Part shown: positions 6,713-12,797 of the stretch, piece by piece
Layout: each line of letters starts with the position of its first letter
Numbering within the stretch: the first letter of the stretch is position 1
From: Gallionella sp.
GTDB lineage: Bacteria; Pseudomonadota; Gammaproteobacteria; Burkholderiales; Gallionellaceae
NCBI GenBank assembly: GCA_030690245.1
Contig: JAUYGW010000260.1
Span: forward strand, 1 to 12,797
Length of the DNA stretch: 12,797 nucleotides
Direction: 5' to 3'
Notes under the pieces: generated by a model
Databases searched by the model: none
Told to the model about the DNA's origin: nothing
What the model saw: only the letters and a program-made list of their open reading frames with translations
Translations under genes and position numbers: made by a program

Positions 6713-6740
6713 AACAAGCCGACATCGCTGCCGGCTTGTT
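6713..6740 (-). terminator. Probable Rho-independent terminator of rpsT
   Basis: Minus strand: 9-base perfect stem AACAAGCCG (6740–6732) and CGGCTTGTT (6721–6713) with a 10-base loop, followed by a moderately T-rich run (TGCTTTG). It lies 25 bases after the rpsT stop codon, the expected place for the end of that transcript. Confidence 0.6.
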
Positions 6741-6764
6741 GGGTGAATCAAAACGAAGCGGCGT

Positions 6765-7028
6765 TTATGCCATCGCCTTGATTGCCGCAGACAAGCGACT
6801 CTTATGTCGAGAAGCCTTGTTCTTGTGGATGATCTTCTTGTCGGCGATGCTGTCCACGGTGCTCACGGAATCCTTGTAAACGGCTTGAGCGGCGGCCTTG
6901 TCGCCGGCTGCGATCGCCTTGATCACCTTCTTGATCGCAGTGCGCAATTCCGAGCGCAGACCACTGTTGTGGACATTCTGTTTGACTGCCTGACGTGCAC
7001 GCTTGCGGGCTTGTGCGCTATTTGCCAT
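6765..7028 (-). CDS. rpsT: 30S ribosomal protein S20
   Basis: An 87-residue, very basic protein, the normal S20 length. It binds 16S rRNA and helps assemble the small ribosomal subunit. The sequence is canonical: [13 protein letters not shown] at the start, [11 protein letters not shown] near 29–39, and the C-terminal [22 protein letters not shown]. The ATG follows an AAGGAG site. It has its own promoter (7068–7096) and a probable terminator (6713–6740), so it is likely a single-gene unit that may also read into argD. Confidence 0.98.
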   Translation of the reverse strand: MANSAQARKRARQAVKQNVHNSGLRSELRTAIKKVIKAIAAGDKAAAQAVYKDSVSTVDSIADKKIIHKNKASRHKSRLSAAIKAMA

Positions 7029-7067
7029 GACTACTCCTTGAAAATTCGGTACGACGGAAAGGCGCGT

Positions 7068-7096
7068 ATTCTAGTGGCTCATGCGAGCTTTTGCAA
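7068..7096 (-). promoter_or_regulatory. Sigma-70 type promoter for rpsT
   Basis: On the minus strand a −35 box TTGCAA (7096–7091) and a −10 box TAGAAT (7073–7068) are separated by exactly 17 bases. The matches to the consensus boxes are 4/6 and 5/6. Transcription would start near 7061, leaving a ~30-base leader before the rpsT ATG. Confidence 0.65.
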
Positions 7097-7152
7097 ATTT
7101 TTTTGCAGGGGCGGGCGTTTAACGTGAAATTCGCGTAGCGAGTCGTTCGTCT

Positions 7153-7189
7153 CCTCTCCCGCTTGCGGGAGAGGATTGAGGAGAGGGAA
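7153..7189. repeat. GC-rich hairpin repeat of a widespread intergenic type
   Basis: Arms CCTCTCCCGC (7153–7162) and GCGGGAGAGG (7165–7174) form a 10-base perfect stem with only TT between them. A second purine-rich GAGGAGAGGG follows (7180–7189). I recall closely similar intergenic words in many proteobacterial genomes, so it is probably a dispersed repeat. It lies in the 7097–7360 gap between slipin and the rpsT promoter, where I see no gene. Confidence 0.5.
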
Positions 7190-7190
7190 C

Positions 7191-7236
7191 GGGCATGGCA
7201 ATTTTCATTATCAGGGGTGGTTTACTTGCCATGCCC
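7191..7236. repeat. 11-bp perfect inverted repeat, 24-base loop
   Basis: Arms GGGCATGGCAA (7191–7201) and TTGCCATGCCC (7226–7236) match perfectly. The element follows the 7153–7189 hairpin directly and the two may be parts of one miniature element. No T-tract is present next to it. Confidence 0.5.
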
Positions 7237-7297
7237 ATTAGAGGGGTTGGTGCCGGGAATATCCGACGCTGCCCCCGGTGAGCCCGCGCATTACGGA

Positions 7298-7318
7298 AGG
7301 GTGCGCTGTTCGCACCCT
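7298..7318 (-). terminator. Hairpin downstream of the slipin gene, possible terminator
   Basis: Arms AGGGTGCG (7298–7305) and CGCACCCT (7311–7318) form an 8-base perfect stem with a 5-base loop, 43 bases past the slipin stop. Only TT follows on the minus strand, so termination is possible but not typical, and a dispersed repeat is an alternative. Confidence 0.35.
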
Positions 7319-7360
7319 GGTGCATAAAATGTATCACGCGCCCGCTGATGCTCAGGGGAA

Positions 7361-8125
7361 TTATGCCCCGCTGCCTGGCGGTTTCTGGCGGGACAGCAAA
7401 TCCATGAAATTCCCCGGCACCGGAAAAACGATGGTATTGGACTTGTCCCCGGCGATGCCGGCGAGCGTCTGCAGGTAACGCAACTGCATCGCCTCCGGCT
7501 GTTGCGCAAGAATCTGCGCGGCCTGCAGCAGCTTCTCCGAGGCCTGCAGTTCGCCTTCGGCGTGGATTATTTTGGCGCGCCGCTCCCGCTCCGCTTCGGC
7601 CTGTTTCGCGATGGCGCGCACCATCGATTCGTCGATGTCGACATGCTTGATTTCCACGTTGGCCACCTTGATGCCCCATGCGTCGGTTTGTGTGTCCAGC
7701 GCCTGCTGGATGTCCAGGTTGAGCCGCTCACGCTCGGCCAGCATTTCATCCAGTTCGTGCTTGCCGAGCACCGCGCGCAGCGTGGTCTGTGCGAGCTGGC
7801 TGGTGGCATTGAGGAAGTTTTCGACCTCGATGATCGCTTTCTGCGGATCGATGACGCGCAAATACACCACCGCGTTGACCTTGACCGACACGTTGTCGCG
7901 CGAAATCACGTCCTGGGTCGGCACATCGAGCACTACCGTGCGCAGATCGACGCGCACCATCTGCTGGACGCCGGGAATCACCACCACCAGGCCCGGCCCC
8001 TTGATCTTCCAGAAGCGGCCGAGCATGAACACCACGCCGCGCTCGTATTCGCGCAGGATGCGAAACGAGGCGGCAACCAGCGCGACGACCACCAATGCGA
8101 TGCCGCCGAATCCGAATTCAAACAT
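7361..8125 (-). CDS. Stomatin-like slipin (SPFH/band 7 membrane protein)
   Basis: A 254-residue SPFH-domain protein. A single hydrophobic segment at about 7–22 anchors it. The band 7 domain follows (about 23–180): REYERGVVFMLGRF at 25–38, GPGLVVVIPGVQQMVRVDLR at 43–62, DVISRDNVSVKVNAVVYLRV at 72–91, and a charged helical stretch AEAERERRAKIIHAEGELQASEKL at 176–199 that would form a coiled coil. Family members build large membrane rings or microdomains. Together with NfeD the archaeal homologue is a protease substrate: PH1511 is cut by the PH1510 NfeD protease. Its start is 2 bases after the nfeD stop, with AAAGGAGAA lying in the nfeD 3' end, so the pair is cotranscribed and probably coupled in translation. 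Confidence 0.93.
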   Translation of the reverse strand: MFEFGFGGIALVVVALVAASFRILREYERGVVFMLGRFWKIKGPGLVVVIPGVQQMVRVDLRTVVLDVPTQDVISRDNVSVKVNAVVYLRVIDPQKAIIEVENFLNATSQLAQTTLRAVLGKHELDEMLAERERLNLDIQQALDTQTDAWGIKVANVEIKHVDIDESMVRAIAKQAEAERERRAKIIHAEGELQASEKLLQAAQILAQQPEAMQLRYLQTLAGIAGDKSNTIVFPVPGNFMDLLSRQKPPGSGA

Positions 8126-8127
8126 GG

Positions 8128-9519
8128 CTATTCTCCTTTATGTAAATCCCGCATAGCTTCGATGGGTTTGACCTGGAGCACCAGGTCGTTTCGGGCCAGA
8201 ACAAGGACTTTCTGCCCGCGCCGCAAGGGGGATTCATGTTGCACGCGCCAGCTCTCGCCATGCACCCGCGCCCGCCCTTCGGTTTCGGCATCCTCCAGCA
8301 TTTCGCCGATACTGCCGATCAATGCTTCGTCGCCGCTCACCCTCTGGCGCCGCCGCGCCTTCAGCGCCATCCCGCCGACCAGACCGAGCAGGAGCGCGCT
8401 CACCACGGCGATGGTGACGATCAGCTCGAGCGGTATGCCGAAGCCCGGCAGCTCGGTGTCGATCAGGATGATCCCGCCGACCACGAAAGCGATGACGCCG
8501 CCGATGCCGAGCACGCCGAAACCGGGAAAAAACGCCTCCGCGACCATGAACGAAATGCCCAGCAGAATCAGCGCCAGCCCGGCGTAGTTCACCGGCAGCA
8601 GATGCAGCGCATACAGCGCCAGCAGCAGGCAGATCGCGCCGAGCACGCCGGGCACGCCGAAACCGGGCGAGGTGAATTCGAAGAACAGCCCGTAGACGCC
8701 GATCATCATCAGGATCAGCGCGATGCCGGGATCGGTGATGACCGCCAGCAGCCTGGCGCGCCAGTCCGGTTCGTAACTGAGCAGCCGCGCATCCGCGGTC
8801 GCCAGCAGGATTTCCCGGCCGAGCGCGTTCACCTTCTTGCCATCGAGTTGCCGCAACAGTTGCGGCAGATCGGCGGCGATATAGTCGATCACCTTGAGCT
8901 TCAGCGCATCCTCTGCCGGCAGGCTGACCGCCTCGCGTACCGCCTGCTCGGCCCATTCCGCATTGCGGCCGCGCAGCTGCGCCAGGCTGCGGATATAGGC
9001 GGCGGCATCGCAGACCTGCTTGCGGCTCAATGTTGTTTTGGAGTCAACTGCCGGAGCCTGAGCGTCATCGGGTTTGCCCCCATCCTTCCCTGGCGCGGGC
9101 TTGCCCGGCGGTGAAAAATCGGGCGGCGCGCCGATCTGCACCGGCGTGGCGGCGCCGAGGTTGGTGCCCGGCGCCATCGCGGCGATATGGCTGGCGTAGA
9201 GAATGTAGGTGCCTGCGCTGGCGGCGCGCGCGCCGCCCGGCGCGACATAGGCCGCCACCGGCACCTCCGAGGCGAGGATCGCCTTGATGATCTGGCGCAT
9301 CGAGGTATCGAGGCCGCCCGGCGTATCCATTTGCAGTACGGCCAGTTGCGCCTGCTCCTCTGCGGCATGCGCGAGGCCGCGCACGACATAGTCCGCCGTC
9401 GCGGGGCCGATCGCGCCCTCAATCTTCAGCACCATCACCGGCGGCGTTGCCGCCATCAGCCATCCGGGCGCAAGCAGCAGCGCCAGACAAAGTGCAACTT
9501 CGCGTGCTCGTATTCTCAT
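8128..9519 (-). CDS. NfeD-family membrane-bound serine protease (ClpP class)
   Basis: A 463-residue long-form NfeD. A signal peptide covers about 1–23, then comes a ClpP-like protease domain with the nucleophile Ser101 in GGARAASAGTYI. The lysine partner is probably Lys167, just before the DAAAYIRSLAQLRGRN motif (171–186); this is assigned by analogy with Ser97/Lys138 of PH1510-N. A low-complexity Pro/Gly/Asp linker (about 131–160) lies inside the protease part. Five membrane segments follow (about 264–281, 291–309, 311–330, 337–354 and 364–387), with the GVPGVLGAI and GVLGIGGVI repeats between them. A soluble C-terminal OB-fold domain occupies about 395–455. It is the first gene of the nfeD–slipin operon, with GAGGG about 10 bases before the ATG, and it diverges from murJ. 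Confidence 0.93.
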   Translation of the reverse strand: MRIRAREVALCLALLLAPGWLMAATPPVMVLKIEGAIGPATADYVVRGLAHAAEEQAQLAVLQMDTPGGLDTSMRQIIKAILASEVPVAAYVAPGGARAASAGTYILYASHIAAMAPGTNLGAATPVQIGAPPDFSPPGKPAPGKDGGKPDDAQAPAVDSKTTLSRKQVCDAAAYIRSLAQLRGRNAEWAEQAVREAVSLPAEDALKLKVIDYIAADLPQLLRQLDGKKVNALGREILLATADARLLSYEPDWRARLLAVITDPGIALILMMIGVYGLFFEFTSPGFGVPGVLGAICLLLALYALHLLPVNYAGLALILLGISFMVAEAFFPGFGVLGIGGVIAFVVGGIILIDTELPGFGIPLELIVTIAVVSALLLGLVGGMALKARRRQRVSGDEALIGSIGEMLEDAETEGRARVHGESWRVQHESPLRRGQKVLVLARNDLVLQVKPIEAMRDLHKGE

Positions 9520-9597
9520 ATCCTGACGACCCTCACCGTTGGCAAGAATAACAGGGGGCGGGTACTGAATTGTTCCGCACCGGAATCACTCATTCGC

Positions 9598-9626
9598 ACC
9601 GTACCCCTTTGCGGGTTACCGGTCAA
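9598..9626 (-). promoter_or_regulatory. Candidate promoter for nfeD–slipin
   Basis: Minus strand: TTGACC (9626–9621), a 17-base spacer, TACGGT (9603–9598). The −35 box matches 5/6 and the −10 box only 3/6. It is the best spaced pair I found in the 211-base divergent region 9520–9730. Both boxes fall in an imperfect palindrome (ACCG…CGGT) that could also be an operator. Confidence 0.3.
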
Positions 9627-9690
9627 TACGCGAAAAATCCGGATAGTTTTGGCGTCCGGCGGTCGGGGTGCGCGTCTGAACTTGGCGCGA

Positions 9691-9699
9691 TGATATGAT
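9691..9699 (+). promoter_or_regulatory. Extended −10 promoter for murJ
   Basis: TGATATGAT fits the extended −10 form (TGN followed by TATGAT, 5/6 to consensus). No good −35 box lies 16–18 bases upstream, which extended −10 promoters tolerate. The start point would be near 9706, about 25 bases before the murJ ATG. Confidence 0.45.
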
Positions 9700-9730
9700 G
9701 CACGGCGTTTGCAGCGTAAACCTACGACCA

Positions 9731-11269
9731 ATGAACCTCCTCAAAGCCCTCGCCACCATCAGCAGCCTGACGCTGCTTTCGCGCATCCTCGCGTTCGTGC
9801 GCGATGTGCTGATCGCGCGGATATTCGGCGCGGGCGCGGCGACGGATGCGTTCTTCGTCGCGTTCAAACTGCCCAACCTGTTGCGCCGCCTGTTCGCCGA
9901 GGGTGCGTTCTCGCAGGCGTTCGTGCCGATCTTCGGCGAATACCGGAACCGGCGCGGGCACGACGAAACCAAACTGCTGGTCGATCACGTCACCACCATG
10001 CTGGTGCTGATCCTGTTCGCGGTGACGATCATCGGCATCATCGCCGCGCCGATTCTCGTCTATATCAGTGCGCCGGGCTTCGCCAAGGATGCGGAAAAGT
10101 TCGACCTCACCGTGCAGTTGCTGCGCATCACCTCGCCGTACATCTTCTTCATCTCGCTGGTGTCGGTCGCGGCGGGCATTCTCAACACCTACAACAAATT
10201 CTGGGTGCCGGCCTTCGCCCCGGTGCTGCTCAATGTCTGCTTCATCGGCGGCGCACTGTGGTTCGCGCCGTATTTCGATCCGCCGATCCTGGTGCTGGCC
10301 TGGGCGGTGTTCGTCGCAGGCATCGTGCAGCTCGCGTTCCAGCTGCCGTTCCTGAAAAAGATTGGCATGCTGCCGAGCATCCGCTTCAGCCTCAAGGACG
10401 AAGGCATGTGGCGCGTCATCAAGCAGATGGGCCCGGCGGTGTTCGGCGTGTCCATCGCGCAGATCAGCCTGATCATCAACACCATCTTCGCGTCGTTTCT
10501 GGTCGCGGGCAGCGTGTCCTGGCTGTATTACGCCGACCGCCTGATGGAATTCCCCAACGGGCTGCTGGGCGTGGCGCTGGGCACGATCCTCCTGCCCTCG
10601 CTATCCAAGTGCTACTCCAGCAACGACACGGCCGAATACTCGAAGCTGCTCGATTGGGGGCTGCGCCTGACCATCATGCTGACGCTGCCCGCCGCGCTGG
10701 CGCTGGGCATGATCGCCGTGCCGCTGCTGGCGACCTTCTTCCAGCACGGCGCCTTCACCGCGCACGACGTGCTGATGACGCGCGAGGCGCTGGTCGGCTA
10801 CAGCGTCGGGCTGGTCGGCATGATCCTGGTGAAAATCCTCGCCCCCGGCTTCTACGCGCGGCAGGACATCAGGACGCCGGTGAAGATCGGCATCGTCACG
10901 CTGCTGGCGACGCAGGCGATGAACGCGCTGTTTATCGGCTGGATACAACATGCCGGGTTGGCCCTGTCGATCGGTCTGGGCGCGTGCCTGAATTCCGCGA
11001 TCCTGTTTTATTACCTGCGCAAGCACAACATCTACCAGCCCGAACCGGGCTGGGCGAAATTCTTCGTCAAGATATGCATCGCGTTGCTGGCGCTCGGCCT
11101 CGCACTGTGGTTCGGCATGGGCACCGAGCAAAGCTGGCTGACCCGTTCCGGCTGGTCGCGCATCCTGCATTTGTCGGCGCTGGTCGCGGGCGGTGTGGTG
11201 GTGTACTTCGCCGTGCTCGCCGCGCTGGGTTTCCGCCCCAGGGATTTTTCCAAGCGCGGGGTGAATTGA
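9731..11269 (+). CDS. murJ: Lipid II flippase MurJ (MviN)
   Basis: A 512-residue polytopic membrane protein of the MOP superfamily. It flips undecaprenyl-linked peptidoglycan precursor (lipid II) across the inner membrane. The start MNLLKALATISSLTLLSRIL is the typical MurJ N-terminus. Residues known to be essential in E. coli occur at identical numbers: Arg18, Arg24, Asp39, Arg52 and Arg270 (in WLYYADRLMEFP). About 14 hydrophobic segments are spread over the whole length, as expected. The ATG at 9731 is chosen over the frame-open ATG at 9695 because it matches the family start; the ribosome site is weak. It diverges from nfeD. A thioredoxin-like gene follows 21 bases after its stop. In many betaproteobacteria murJ sits next to rpsT; here nfeD and slipin lie between them. 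Confidence 0.97.
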   Translation: MNLLKALATISSLTLLSRILAFVRDVLIARIFGAGAATDAFFVAFKLPNLLRRLFAEGAFSQAFVPIFGEYRNRRGHDETKLLVDHVTTMLVLILFAVTIIGIIAAPILVYISAPGFAKDAEKFDLTVQLLRITSPYIFFISLVSVAAGILNTYNKFWVPAFAPVLLNVCFIGGALWFAPYFDPPILVLAWAVFVAGIVQLAFQLPFLKKIGMLPSIRFSLKDEGMWRVIKQMGPAVFGVSIAQISLIINTIFASFLVAGSVSWLYYADRLMEFPNGLLGVALGTILLPSLSKCYSSNDTAEYSKLLDWGLRLTIMLTLPAALALGMIAVPLLATFFQHGAFTAHDVLMTREALVGYSVGLVGMILVKILAPGFYARQDIRTPVKIGIVTLLATQAMNALFIGWIQHAGLALSIGLGACLNSAILFYYLRKHNIYQPEPGWAKFFVKICIALLALGLALWFGMGTEQSWLTRSGWSRILHLSALVAGGVVVYFAVLAALGFRPRDFSKRGVN

Positions 11270-11290
11270 TAAAACTGATTGGAGGTAGCG

Positions 11291-11653
11291 ATGAGCGATT
11301 ATTCCTATAATGTTGAAGAAGCCAGTTTTGACGATCTGGTGGTGGCGCGCTCGCATGAAATGCCTGTGCTGGTGGATATCAGCGCGGACTGGTGCGCGCC
11401 GTGCCGGGTGTTGGCGCCGCTGCTGCACAAGATGGTCTTTGCCTATGACGGCAAATTCCTGCTCGGGATCGTGGACGCAGACGAAAACATGAAGATCGCC
11501 GGACGGCACAAGGTGCGCGGCTTTCCGACCGTGGTGGCTTACAGCCACGGGGTGGAGATCGACCGCTTCCATGGCGCGCAGACCGAGGGTTTTCTGCGCG
11601 GCTTCATCGATCGCGTGATCGAGCGGCATGAAGCCGCCCTCAATGATGAATAG
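11291..11653 (+). CDS. Thioredoxin-fold protein
   Basis: A 120-residue single thioredoxin domain. The active-site motif WCAPC is at 34–38 with both cysteines present, Asp29 lies in VLVDISADWC, and the cis-proline is Pro79 in RGFPTVV. The length is close to TrxA, but residues CAPC instead of CGPC and the charged, acidic N-terminus mark it as a thioredoxin-family paralogue rather than the main thioredoxin. There is no signal peptide, so it is probably cytosolic. The ATG has an excellent GGAGG site five bases upstream; an upstream in-frame TTG at 11279 would put that site inside the gene and is rejected. It is close behind murJ and probably cotranscribed. Its partner is not known. Confidence 0.88.
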   Translation: MSDYSYNVEEASFDDLVVARSHEMPVLVDISADWCAPCRVLAPLLHKMVFAYDGKFLLGIVDADENMKIAGRHKVRGFPTVVAYSHGVEIDRFHGAQTEGFLRGFIDRVIERHEAALNDE

Positions 11654-11832
11654 CTCTGTTTATTTGTAGTTCAGCAAATTAATTCAAAGCCGAGCATCCC
11701 GCTGTGATTTTCCAAGCTTGCAGTGAGTTGGAGCTAATGGAGGTTTCGTGCCAGGAACGGCCATACACCTGCACGCAGAACCTGTCATTTGGAGATCTGC
11801 TGCAATTAGATTTCGCGCGCGCCCTGCCTCTG

Positions 11833-11862
11833 TTGGTTCAGTCAATGAATAATCGCTATACT
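11833..11862 (+). promoter_or_regulatory. Sigma-70 type promoter for hsdR
   Basis: TTGGTT (11833–11838), an 18-base spacer, and TATACT (11857–11862, 5/6 to consensus). The start point would be near 11869, leaving a ~40-base leader. The surrounding spacer 11654–11908 is clearly more AT-rich than the genes on either side. I see no convincing gene, terminator hairpin or repeat in the rest of it. Confidence 0.55.
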
Positions 11863-11908
11863 CATGCACCATCAATAAGTGCCATCCGAAAGAGCATTGC
11901 TAATTTTA

Positions 11909-12797
11909 ATGACCGAACAACAAATCGAACAAGCCCTGATCGAAAAACTGGGCGAATTGAAATATACCTACCGCCCGGACATTAGTGATCGCGCCGCGCT
12001 GGAAGCCAACTTCCGCCAGCACTTCGAGGCGCTCAACCGCGTTCATCTCACCGACAGCGAGTTCCACCGTCTGCTGGACTCGATTATCACCCCGGACGTG
12101 TTCACCACCGCCAAGCACTTGCGCGAGAAGAACAGCTTCGAGCGCGACGACGGCACGCCGCTCTATTACACACTGGTCAATATCAAGGACTGGTGCAAAA
12201 ACAACTTTGAAGTCATCAATCAACTGCGCATCAGCACCGACTACAGCCATCACCGCTTTGATGTGATTCTGCTTATCAACGGCGTGCCTGTGGTACAGAT
12301 CGAGCTGAAAACCCTGCAAATCAGCCCGCGCAAAGCCATGCAACAGATCGTCGACTACAAGAACGACCCCGGCAACGGCTACACCAAGACCCTGCTCTGT
12401 TTCCTGCAACTCTTCATCGTCAGCAACCGCAGCGATACCTGGTACTTCGCCAACAACAACAGCCGCCACTTCAGCTTCAATGCAGATGAGCGCTTTTTGC
12501 CGCTTTATCAGTTCGCCAGCGAAGACAACAAAAAGATCACCCATCTGGACAGCTTCGCCGACGCTTTCCTGGCCAAATGCACGCTGGGTCAGATGATCAG
12601 CCGTTACATGGTGCTGGTCGCCAGCGAGCAGAAGTTGCTGATGATGCGGCCCTATCAAATCTATGCCGTCAAGGCGATAGTCGAGTGCATTCACCAGCAC
12701 TGCGGCAATGGCTACATCTGGCACACCACCGGCAGCGGCAAAACGCTCACCTCGTTCAAAGCCTCCACTCTGCTCAAGGACAACCCGGACATCGACA
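11909..12797 (+). CDS. hsdR: Type I restriction enzyme, R (nuclease/translocase) subunit, 5' part
   Basis: The frame is open for 296 residues and runs off the window, so about the first third of an HsdR is visible. HsdR is the DNA-translocating and cleaving subunit of the type I HsdRMS complex. The N-terminus MTEQQIEQALIEKLGELKYTYRPD fits the family. The PD-(D/E)xK nuclease is seen as HRFDVILLINGVPVVQIELK at 115–134 (Asp118, Glu132, Lys134), with a following QxxxY (Gln146–Tyr150). The helicase begins with the RPYQ Q-motif-like segment at 247–250 and the Walker A TTGSGKT at 273–279. The ATG has only a weak AAGAG site; a TTG 12 bases upstream is the only in-frame alternative. No sign of frameshift is seen. 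The matching hsdM and hsdS must lie beyond the window if present. Confidence 0.95.
   Translation, partial: MTEQQIEQALIEKLGELKYTYRPDISDRAALEANFRQHFEALNRVHLTDSEFHRLLDSIITPDVFTTAKHLREKNSFERDDGTPLYYTLVNIKDWCKNNFEVINQLRISTDYSHHRFDVILLINGVPVVQIELKTLQISPRKAMQQIVDYKNDPGNGYTKTLLCFLQLFIVSNRSDTWYFANNNSRHFSFNADERFLPLYQFASEDNKKITHLDSFADAFLAKCTLGQMISRYMVLVASEQKLLMMRPYQIYAVKAIVECIHQHCGNGYIWHTTGSGKTLTSFKASTLLKDNPDID

Noticed and set aside
7502..8587. A 361-codon plus-strand frame opposite slipin and nfeD
   Set aside because: Its composition is rich in His, Arg and Gln as expected of an antisense shadow, and it crosses the junction of two clear genes.
9709..11310. A 533-codon plus-strand frame overlapping murJ in another frame
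   Set aside because: It is an Arg/Ala/His-rich frame with no recognisable domain, while the murJ frame carries all the essential residues.
11704..11985. A 93-codon plus-strand frame before hsdR
   Set aside because: It overlaps the hsdR start by 77 bases, spans the hsdR promoter, has no ribosome site and resembles no known family.

Overview
The window is a stretch of chromosome from a proteobacterium. It is most likely a betaproteobacterium of the Nitrosomonadales/Gallionellaceae type. This is inferred from the GC-rich coding style, the rpsT–argD–argF–argG neighbourhood and the general look of the proteins; no rRNA is present to confirm it. Most of the window is housekeeping DNA. Accessory DNA lies at both edges: the tail of an IS1595-family transposase on the left and the start of a type I restriction gene (hsdR) on the right.

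From about 375 to 9519 every gene lies on the minus strand, so they are read from right to left. The order of transcription is nfeD–slipin (a two-gene membrane unit), rpsT with its own promoter and a probable terminator, then argD, argF, a small HicB-like gene and argG. These are followed by a macro-domain protein, the nucleoside phosphorylase ppnP, yajQ, a DJ-1/PfpI protein and folA. The arg genes supply three steps of arginine synthesis: acetylornithine to and from the semialdehyde, ornithine to citrulline, and citrulline to argininosuccinate. At 9520–9730 the direction flips. murJ (lipid II flippase) and a small thioredoxin-fold protein run on the plus strand, and after a 255-base spacer with a good promoter comes hsdR, cut by the window edge.

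The intergenic spaces carry several small palindromes. Four have the GTAG head plus hairpin layout typical of REP elements handled by RAYT transposases (near 254–278, 2060–2082, 4277–4300 and 4484–4507). A GGAG-headed one abuts the argG stop codon. Two GTAG copies flank the HicB-like gene inside the arg operon: one contains the argF stop codon and the other encodes part of the HicB C-terminus. A second point of interest is a hairpin with a T-tract directly in front of the argD ribosome binding site, which looks like an attenuator or a terminator that must be read through. I saw no CRISPR array, tRNA, rRNA or complete new system.
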